A DNA stretch of 29,776 nucleotides, from the NCBI GenBank assembly GCA_900155495.1, contig FTLJ01000791.1, positions 1-29,776 of the forward strand, read 5' to 3'. Shown here one piece after another: positions 22,141 to 29,776 of the stretch. How positions within the stretch are numbered: position 1 is the first letter of the stretch; each line of letters opens with the position of its first letter. This stretch comes from Porogramme epimiltina. Taxonomy: Eukaryota; Basidiomycota; Agaricomycetes; Polyporales; Polyporaceae. The position numbers were made by a program, and so were the translations under genes. The notes beneath the pieces are model-generated. The model ran no database searches. It was not told where the DNA came from and saw only the letters and a program-made list of their open reading frames with translations.

Positions 22141-22775
22141 GCCTAGATCTGGTGCCACAGGGGTTGGAGAGTATGAATGAATATACAGAGGAAGCAGGCG
22201 TGGGTTATATACCTAGTCCGGGCCCCGAGACGATGGACTGCGGTGATACAGAAGCCAGTGAAATTCCAAATCCGTCATAGACGGTGTTTGCTCCCGAGGC
22301 CGATGGTTCCGTGGGTTCCACGAAGTCGATGGAGTTTAATGTCTATCGATCGGATCCAATCGACATTTTGAGACGCTCTGAGACAACCTGCGCACAGGGC
22401 CGGTCCGATATAGCTCCCGCGTGCGTGAGACTATCAATCAAGTGTGACCTTAATCGAGGTCAGAAACAGATGGGGATAGGACATAGCTTTTAGTATTGAG
22501 GGTTAGCCACCCCGCACGAGTCCTCATGATCCGACTAGTTGACATGCACTCAGCCGTATCATTGATGGCACAGAGTCATTCGAAAAGACGGCGGGCTGGA
22601 CTTGTTCAAGGTTCTTCGACACGAACGATTCAGTATTCATTGCGACTTCAAACTATCATGTACAAGGGGACAAAGAGGAAATATCTGCGTAGTCCATGCA
22701 AAAGGGCATGACCGTTAGCTTCCGTGTTTGCGGCAATTCGGTATTGAAACGTACCCAATGACTTCGTGTATGCAA
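22141..22775. other. Intergenic region between dehydrogenase paralogues 1 and 2
   Basis: This 635-base stretch holds the promoter of paralogue 1 and the 3' region of paralogue 2, both on the minus strand. I see no gene. Open frames of 60-70 codons have no motifs. Confidence 0.5.
22204..22211 (-). promoter_or_regulatory. Probable TATA box of dehydrogenase paralogue 1
   Basis: TATATAAC on the minus strand lies 64-71 bases upstream of the start codon at 22140. This spacing is close to that of the other TATA boxes in the window. Confidence 0.5.
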
Positions 22776-24106
22776 CTACAAGCGATATACAATCTTCTCC
22801 GCGCTGACCTTTCCGTCACGCATGTACTGGAATCCCTCGGGGATAGCCGCGAGACCGCCCTCCCAGAGCTTGATCTTCGGCGGCTTCACCGCACCGTCCT
22901 TGACGAGCTGTGGGGTGGCCTTGAGGAATGCGGCGATCTGTGCGCGGTCCTCAGGCTTGGCCGGGATGCGGAGGTTGGGCCAAACGACCTCACGCCCCTG
23001 CATGGTGTACAAAAGCGTGACTGTATCCAGTGCGCGTCAGAACGACCCGCATGAAGGAGAGAGAACACGTACGGTTGACTTGGACGTCCGTCCTCCCAAT
23101 CGCCTCGGGCTGCGGTGCGAGGATAACCGCAAGTTTACCGCCGCTGGGGGAAAGCGCAGCCGCACTTATACGCTGCGAGTCCGTCTCGGATATTGTGTCG
23201 AACGCGATCTTGAGCGAGTCGCCCGTGGCGGCCTTGATCTTCGCCACGACGTCGGGGTCACGGTAGTCGAAGACGACGTCCGCACCGAGAGAGCGGACGA
23301 GGTCGTGATTACGCGGGGACGCGGTGGAGACAATCTTATAGCCCGCGAGATGAGCGAGCTGGATAGCGAAATGGCCGACGGCAGCTACAGCACGCACAGG
23401 GTGTTAGTTCAGTAAATAAGAGTGACAGGGGAGCCCTTACAGCTTCCTCCATAGATGAGAATCCACTCCTCTCCTGAGACCTTCTGCGGGGGCTGAACAA
23501 TGTTGAGGTTGCTGGGGTGATAGAACACCTGGCCCGGGGTCAAATATCTGTGTTATACCGTCAGCACGAACACAGTAAGAAGGCGAGAAGTGGACATACG
23601 CCACGTTGTAGGTTGCTGACTCTTCGAACGTGAGCGTGTTGTCTGGGACCACCCACACCAACTCGGCCGGGGCTTTGACATACTCGGCGAACGCGCCCTC
23701 GTTAGCGAACGCGGACCCATGAGCAGTCGTTGAGACGTGGTCGCCGATCTTCACAGTCGAGACGTCCTTGCCGACTTTGACGACTGTGCCGGAGACGTCG
23801 CAACCGACGATCGATCCAACTATGCCAAGAGGTGAAAAGACGTCTGTATGCCGGTCACGTCAATGCATGTTAAAATGACTATGTGTGCATGCCTCCTTAC
23901 GCTTCCAGTCAGTAGGGTTCAGTGCGACAGCCACCGCCTTGATAAGCACCTCATCATCCGCGATCGAGGGCACAGGATGTTCCTTAACTACAGCGCGACC
24001 GGTCTAAGGTAGATTAAGTAAGAGATCATCATTATGCGCGCAAGAAACTGAAAATCACCTCCTCAATAATGAGCGCCTTCATGAAAGTAGGGATGGTGGA
24101 TGCCAT
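22776..24106 (-). CDS. ToxD/enoyl-reductase-like medium-chain dehydrogenase, paralogue 2
   Basis: Second member of the local MDR family. Exons: 24106-24059, 24003-23901, 23843-23600, 23547-23441, 23384-23073 and 23020-22776, giving 352 residues. Internal exon lengths 103, 244, 107 and 312 equal those of paralogue 1, and all intron phases agree. Shared motifs are NPTDWK, GCDVSGTVVKVG, EGAFAEYVKAPAELVW, YGGSSAVGHFAIQLA, GYKIV, SLGADVVFDYRDPDVV and the C-terminal KVSAEKIVYRL. Introns are 52-57 bp, GT-AG. The head-to-tail order with paralogue 1 suggests tandem duplication. The mature function is probably reduction of an activated double bond or carbonyl using NADPH, but the substrate cannot be inferred. 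Confidence 0.92.
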
Positions 24107-25987
24107 GATGAGAGTGAAATGGAGTAGATGTCTAGGAGTCGTTGGGTGGGAGTTGTAGATGTTGATCGAACTGTGTGGCTTTTATACTTTAAGCACGTAC
24201 CACGGGAAACATATTGCGGCTGACCGATCACACCGGCGTCTACGAGTGCCCGAGGGGCACTCACGTCGCACGATCGATAATCTGCCTACGGGGCCGCGGC
24301 CTACAGGTTTGGATCGACGCCGAGTCTGTGTGAGTCAGCAATTTCAGTAACACATCATCCCTCCTGCTTCCGCTTACGGGTGCCCGAGCAGCGCCACCCA
24401 CGGTGTTTCATGTGGGCGACCCCCTGGCAGTCACCACTCGGATGTTCGACGTCCTTCGAGATACTCTCTTGGGGAGAGTGAATGCGGGATGACCATATTG
24501 CCTCCGTAATCCAACATTCGGATAGGCTAATGATCGGGGAGCGTGGGGTGTACAAGTATATTGACCAAGGGGGCGTATAGATGAATAGGCAGCAAGTATT
24601 TTCAATGATGCTGCATCACCGAAGCGCAGATCTTCCACAGTCTATCTTGTCACCGCGCTACACAATCATACTACCTGTATTAGGAAATCGACCAACCGCG
24701 AAGCTGTGGTTTGACATGACCTAGGCTTCCACCTAGAATCTTCATGCACCTGCCCTAATGAACAACATACACACCGTACGCGCTGTTCCCCGTCTGGGGG
24801 TAGCACTTTACCGTTATAGAGTGTATCAAGGGTGCGGCTTCTATCCTTGATGCCGTTCAGAGGATAGCTTGGCATTGAGTGCTGCTTGGGTCGGGTTTGG
24901 CGGGGATGCAGCTGCCCACATGCGCCGTATGCAGAGCGTGCGTTTGAATACACCGGATGTACCGCACCGTGGGCTTTCCTTTCAACTTGCTAACTATAAT
25001 GAGGAAACGTGGCTTAGGAGCCATAATCATAGCGCTAGACACTGTGGTTTATGACGTGAAGGCGTTAGCCTGAACCAGGGGGTGGGGGCGAAATACGCGT
25101 GCGGGACTTACTACAAACTTGTAATGATACTAAACCCAATGTACTGGCCAAAAATGCCTCACCGGCTGCGAATAGTCAGGAAGTTGCGCATAGGCTGGTA
25201 TTAGTTGAGCAGTAAGCTGGTGCCAGTTCCGCCTTTCGTCGCGACTCGCGAGAGTTCACAGCAAGTCCATTTCTGGACACGTGACATCGCCAGCTCACTT
25301 CGGCAATGGCCGCTTAGGATGCTCGCCGCCCCAGAGGAGCATGAGCCTCGCTCTCACGGTACGAACGGTGAAGTTCCAATGGAGCAATACACCTCACCAC
25401 TCGCCTCTGTGTATCCACTCAAGAGCAGAGTTCTGTTGCTGCCGGACCACCTATTATGACGTCATACACGATGATGTGCTTCACCATGAAGTGATCAAAC
25501 AAGCAGACCTACACGGTTCAACGCCAAACCATTTTGTACGACTAGGTATGAACTACGTGTCACATCGGCACATCATTGCTTCCGGCCATGCCAATTAGTT
25601 ATTCCCTGAACTACTCTCTAGTTACGTGACCCACTACAGCAGCTTTCGTTTCTAATCTAGTTTGTCAGCCTACATGAGTCAGTGACTCATCCCCCGGGCG
25701 GGACTGGACATCTTCAAAAACCTCCGAGCGGAGAGACTCCCACCGATGCGATAATTTCGTCGCTTGCAATGGGACCTTTGCGAGCTGAGATTAGTCGCGG
25801 CGCCTTTGAACTCACGGGGCTGTTTGAAATGGCAGAGAAGCCTGTTCTGGCAATAAGGCGAACTGAGTTCTCATCTTCGACGCAGTCTGACAAAGCATTT
25901 TCAGACAGTAGCGCTACAATCTCCTACTTTCAAACCGAGCCCCACCGGACCCTCACCTCCTCATTACGACCACGGTATACTTTGAGC
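24107..25987. other. Divergent intergenic region between dehydrogenase paralogues 2 and 3
   Basis: This 1.9-kb stretch separates two paralogues that read away from each other. The left edge has the TATA box of paralogue 2. I see no clear TATA box for paralogue 3. Open frames here are at most about 105 codons, overlap on both strands and have no recognisable domain. Base composition is closer to even than in the exons, as expected for noncoding DNA. No repeat or transposon end was recognised by eye. Confidence 0.5.
24179..24186 (-). promoter_or_regulatory. Probable TATA box of dehydrogenase paralogue 2
   Basis: TATAAAAG on the minus strand lies 73-80 bases upstream of the start codon at 24106. 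It is the best match to the TATA consensus in the window. Confidence 0.65.
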
Positions 25988-27364
25988 ATGGCTTCGGAGT
26001 TTCCTGCGACTATGAAGGCTGTGGTCATCGAAGAGGTTCGTATCATAGTGTCTGAACGGACGATCAACTGCTATCAAAGAGCATAACGGTTCCCCCCACA
26101 GGGCCACCGCGTATCTATCAAGGACCATCCCGTCCCTGCTCTGGGCGACAAGGATATCCTCATTAAGACCACTGCGGTAGCACAGAACCCCACAGATTGG
26201 AAACGTACGTGCCATCCATGGGCTGCCGTCGTAGTGGAGTCATTAGAACTTGTGCGTCTTGCACATTAGATGTCGACTTTGTCGGTACTCCCGGCAGCGT
26301 CCTCGGATGTGACTTTTCGGGGACGGTCGTCAAAGTCGGCGCGGCCGTGACAAGCCCCGCGGTTGGCACATATGTCGCTGGCTTCGTGCATGGTGCGGCG
26401 TTCTCAGACGAGGGTGCGTTCGCCGAGTATGTCAAGACTCCCGCGGACCTGGTCTGGCCCGTGCCCGCTGGCACACTCACGCATGAGGAGGCAGCGACGC
26501 TCGGTTGCGCGTGAGTGCTTGATCTTGCAGACGGACTGACGTTCTATGTGGGCTAATCGGCGGTTCGCACCAGGTTCTGGACCGCTGTGCAGGGACTCTT
26601 CCACCCCACGCGCCTCGCGCTCGTCGAGCCTCCGGCGAAGGCATCCGGAGACGAGTGGGTCCTGGTGTACGGTGGGAGCTGTAAGCGTCTTCTCTCACCC
26701 CTTGGTTCGAGTATTTGACATTGAGCTATCACAGCGGCTGTTGGACAGTGCACAATCCGGCTTGCGGTGCTTGCAGGCTATAAGGTCGTCACGACATGTT
26801 CCCCCCACAACTTTGCGCTCGTCAAGTCCCTTGGTGCATCTGCCGTCTTCGACTACCGTGCCCCGGATGTCGTCGCACAGATCAAGGCCGCGACCGGCGA
26901 CAGCATCGTGAAGGCGCTTGACGCGATCTCGGAGGAAGGCTCGCAGCGCATCACCGCCGCGGCGATCGCGCCCACCGGCGGGGAGATCGTACTTGTGCTC
27001 GGGCGTGCTCCGGGTGCGACGGAGAGGAAGGATATCGTGTTCAAGCGTGAGTTCCGTTTCCCCGGACTTGTGGCGGTAAACGTTCCGAGAGGGCTCATTC
27101 ATCGATGGGGCCACAGCGACGCTCATCTACACTTCGCTCGGGCGAGCGTTCGTGTTCCGTGGAGGCACGGAGTTCCCTGTGTCGGAGGAGGACCGTGCGC
27201 ACATGGCGGCCTTCCTGAAGAAGGTGCCCCAGCTCGTCAAGGAGGGTTCGGTGAAGCCACTCCCGATCAAGCTTTGGGAGGGCGGCCTCGAGGCGATTCC
27301 GGATGGCCTGCAGTATATGCGCGAGGGCAAAGTCAGCGCGGAGAAGATCGTATACAAAGTCTGA
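25988..27364 (+). CDS. ToxD/enoyl-reductase-like medium-chain dehydrogenase, paralogue 3
   Basis: Third member of the local MDR family, inverted relative to the others. Exons: 25988-26035, 26102-26204, 26270-26510, 26574-26680, 26735-27046 and 27117-27364, giving 352 residues. Exons 2, 4, 5 and 6 match paralogue 1 in length, and exon 3 is one codon shorter. Shared motifs are NPTDWK, GCDFSGTVVKVG, EGAFAEYVKTPADLVW, LGCAFWTAVQGLFHPTRLAL, YGGSSAVG, KVSAEKIVYKV. The helix after the cofactor loop reads QCTIRLAVLAGYK, where the paralogues have H/QFAIQ then a GYK. This copy is more GC-rich and is the most divergent of the three. The frame stays open to an in-frame Met at 25682, but I start at 25988 because both paralogues begin there (MA....P..MKA). 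Confidence 0.92.
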
Positions 27365-27547
27365 GCACTGCACCACGAAAGTGGAACTTGAAGTCGAGGC
27401 TGCTGGTTTCTGAGTGTTTTCGAAGGATATGTTGTAAGACTACTACGTTCTGTCGTGGATCAAGTTGTATGTTCGCCTCCTGAATCCCGTTCATGTATCT
27501 ACGACGTCAGTGTGTTGCTAGCTGTGCCTGTGTTACCATGAAGACAT

Positions 27548-27574
27548 TACTGGAAGCCTCAAGAGCTTCCAGTA
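27548..27574. repeat. Perfect inverted repeat, hairpin 1
   Basis: The arm TACTGGAAGC (27548-27557), a 7-base loop (27558-27564) and the exact complement GCTTCCAGTA (27565-27574). It lies 184 bases past the stop of dehydrogenase paralogue 3. Confidence 0.8.
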
Positions 27575-27601
27575 CGTCAGCCGCCCTATTGGCTAGCTAG
27601 T

Positions 27602-27626
27602 GGTCGGTCCTCTGGAAGGACCGACC
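27602..27626. repeat. Perfect inverted repeat, hairpin 2
   Basis: The arm GGTCGGTCCT (27602-27611), a 5-base loop (27612-27616) and the exact complement AGGACCGACC (27617-27626). Only 27 bases separate it from hairpin 1. Confidence 0.8.
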
Positions 27627-29091
27627 GAGAGTGCTTCAAGATTGGTCAGGAATATCTGTTGATCAGCTCTAACAGCGCTATAACGGGAGGCCATATGTCG
27701 CCGCTAACGTGATTGACGGCAGAGTGTATGGTGATGCACGGAACGACGGCCTCCGAGTGGGCCGCCTCAACAGTTGTCGAAACGCGAGCTGCACTTTGAC
27801 CTCGTTGCCGCAGCGACGACGGACGGCGGGCTCCGGTGCCGCGCGGGCGATCCGAGTCTGAGCCTCAAATTGATCCCAATGAGCATGGAAGCGGAGAGGC
27901 CGAGAAGTTCGGAATCTTGGACCCCCGGCATTGGGACCTGGACGGCTAGAATTGGCTGGACGTCCGCTGGTATTCCGTTACGCCGAGGGTTGAACTATGC
28001 GCCAGCGGGGTCGGTCGAACTGTGCTCGGGCTACGAGTATTGGCTTCCGCGCGCAGCATGAGGGGAGGCGAAGTAATTAACGCGACGGAATGAACATACC
28101 CGGGCCCTCGCAGAGAAGGAGGAGGACTACCAGTATGTTTGTCGAACGCGAAAGTGGAACGACGGTGCACGACATCAGGGCATCAATTAAGGAGAACCCG
28201 GAAGGTGTACGTGGGGGCGCTGAGGGGCAGTGGGGCCTGGCTGGAATGCCCACATGGCCAAGTCGGATCCACGGAGGCGGATAGCGAACCGACGCGGGAA
28301 GCCCTGGGAGCAACTCTTCCTGTCCCTCGGGCGCGGCTAGCGCACTTCGGAAAAAACCGCTCGACTCCAGATATCCGCGAGTATGTAAACAGATCTGGGG
28401 GGGCTGTAGCCGGGCGCTGAGCGCCAGCTTTTATGTGCTAGTGGCGCACGAGGCGGCAGCGGAAGCAAATTCGCTGCGCCGGGCACGTCTGTGGTGGGTT
28501 AGTTTGCTAAGCGGGACGCCGCGGAGCAGCCCGGCTGGGCACACCACGCCGTGGTGGGCTCCGGTTTATCAACTGGAGCTTCAAGCCCGACCGCGCGCCC
28601 GAGCCCGATGTGCGCGATGACGCCATGATGGGTGATGGTCGAGAGGAGGTGAGCCGAAAAGAGTTTGGGGGAAAGTTCGGTTACCCGACAGTTGGTTACT
28701 TGATGTCCATTTGGGAAGGGACGACACGGCCGCCTCGACGCCGGCGCGGGAGCGTTCAATTCGAGCGTTGTCTGAGGTTGTTCTTCAGAGGGCGCTCAAG
28801 GCAATAGTGTCATGTGCTGATCAACATTCATGGATACTTGATAGCTTGTTCTTGGGTCGTGCGTTGAGGCTTGAAACGTTCGGTCTAACGCCCTCGAAAT
28901 GGGGGTGGGATCTGCGAGGTAAGAAATAGCAAGGCGACGCGCCAGGTGTATACAAATATACAGACGCTATAATGTACCAAAACTAAATCATGTAGTAGCA
29001 ATGTAGGGAAAGTGGGCCGGGCGCGACGCAGTCAGAACAAAAATAAACATACCGCCCATGAGGAATAATGAGAACACGTCGGGGAAGGCTG

Positions 29092-29776
29092 CTATACCTT
29101 CGCACCGACCAGCATGCGCACGGCGCGACACGGAGGCTCTCGCTCGTGCTCTGCACCGGCTTTACGTCGGGCGATGAGGATATCCTCTCGTAGGCGGTAT
29201 TCCTCCATCTCCTCCGCCTTCGACATCGGATCTCGCTGAGGATAATCCCACCCAAAGTGCACCAGCGAGTTCCAGAGGGACATGCGCACGTGCATATCGC
29301 TACGACACTGCTGTCAGCGCCCCATCATAGTACATGTTCGAGACGCCACATACCTCTTGTACTGCTCAAGCAGCTGGCCGAACTTGGCGCGGAGCTGCTC
29401 GACCGTGTCCTCGTGCGGTGAGAAGCCGTAGCGGACGAGCTCGCGCGCGCCACCGCCCCGGCGGTCCGCGGCCATCGCGAGAAGCTCGTCCCACATCGCC
29501 TCGCGCAGCGCGAGCACGACGCCGAGCGCGCGGCGGAGGTGCAGGCAGAGCGAGTGCACGTCGAACATGAGCAGCGCGTCGAGCGGGAAGAGCTCGATCG
29601 CCGCCCGCGCGCCGATCGTCGTGCTGTCCGCGGCGAGGTCCCGGATCGCCGCGAGTCGCTTGGACGCCATCGACTGTGCGGAGGAGCCGGAGAAAGAGCG
29701 CGGTCGCCGTCGCTGTGAGTCTGCGGAGGTGCTCGTGCTCGCGCTGGAGCTCGAGAGGGGGGCGGCGGGGGAGGTG
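29092..29776 (-). CDS. Unrecognised helical protein, partial at the right edge
   Basis: I do not recognise this protein. Two exons are supported: one from the window edge to 29354, and one from 29299 to 29092, ending at TAG. The intron (29353-29300, 54 bp) has GTATGT and TCGTAG ends and joins in phase 2. A Met at 29670 would give 174 residues, but the frame stays open to the window edge with a Ser/Thr/Arg-rich stretch, so the true start may lie outside. The visible protein is mostly amphipathic helix: ELFPLDALLMFDVHSLCLHL, LREAMWDELLAMA, a Gly-rich turn, then EQLRAKFGQLLEQYK, SLWNSLVHFGWDYP and KAEEMEEYRLREDIL. Such composition fits a structural or scaffold role, but no function is claimed. 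Confidence 0.7.

Larger units (their letters stand above)
27365..29091. other. Gene-poor region between dehydrogenase 3 and the right-edge gene
   Basis: Both neighbours end here (plus and minus strand), so at least the edges hold 3' UTRs. The 1.7 kb contains open frames below 100 codons on both strands, without motifs or introns that would link them. Two adjacent hairpins lie at 27548-27626. Bases about 28430-28760 are GC-rich and include short inverted repeats such as CACCAC/GTGGTG around 28540-28555. I cannot assign a gene. Confidence 0.5.

Noticed and set aside
25682..25987. 102-residue N-terminal extension of dehydrogenase paralogue 3
   Set aside because: Both paralogues start at the equivalent of Met 25988, and the extension has no matching sequence in them.
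28435..28929. Two overlapping plus-strand frames in the GC-rich stretch near 28.5-28.9 kb
   Set aside because: Short (61-72 codons), no motifs, and no splice sites that would link them into a longer product.
1..29776. CRISPR arrays, rRNA, tRNA, retroelements or DNA transposons
   Set aside because: No regular spaced repeats, cloverleaf-like sequence, reverse transcriptase or transposase motifs, or long terminal repeats were found by reading. A repeat-library search was not possible.

Overview
The window is nuclear DNA from a filamentous fungus, most probably a wood-decay type Agaricomycete (Basidiomycota). The evidence is many short GT-AG introns of 49-90 bp, GC-rich exons, CT-rich leaders, TATA boxes about 50-80 bp before several start codons, and protein families typical of that group. 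Exon models were built by hand from splice consensus, phase and conserved motifs. Eight genes are supported, and all seven complete ones close in frame.

Layout: 1-1352 has no gene I can defend. 1353-8410 (-) is a nine-exon kinesin-4-like motor of 2,082 residues. 9301-10383 (-) is an intronless GNAT-family acetyltransferase. 11034-12545 (+) is the ARPC1/Arc40 WD40 subunit of the Arp2/3 complex. 13264-15385 (-) and 17231-19351 (-) are two intact tandem cytochrome P450 genes, each with 11 exons of identical length (502 aa). They lie in a direct segmental duplication of about 3.7-3.9 kb that includes flanking DNA. 20773-22140 (-), 22776-24106 (-) and 25988-27364 (+) are three paralogous ToxD/enoyl-reductase-like medium-chain dehydrogenases with the same six-exon architecture. 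27365-29091 is gene-poor and carries two adjacent perfect hairpins. 29092-29776 (-) is the 3' part of an unrecognised helical protein that runs off the right edge.

The left half therefore holds housekeeping cytoskeletal genes (motor, actin nucleation). The right half is an accessory block built by local duplication: two P450 monooxygenases and three NAD(P)H-dependent reductases. The redox gene types suggest detoxification or small-molecule tailoring, but no backbone synthase, transporter or regulator is visible, so a biosynthetic cluster is only a hypothesis.

The most unusual signals are these: a strict 11-residue periodicity of acidic-histidine pairs along about 520 residues of the kinesin stalk; a Ser/Pro-rich insertion of about 85 residues inside the kinesin motor; a probable GC-AG intron in only one of the two P450 copies; and the paired hairpins near 27.6 kb. 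I did not see CRISPR arrays, rRNA, tRNA or an intact transposon.
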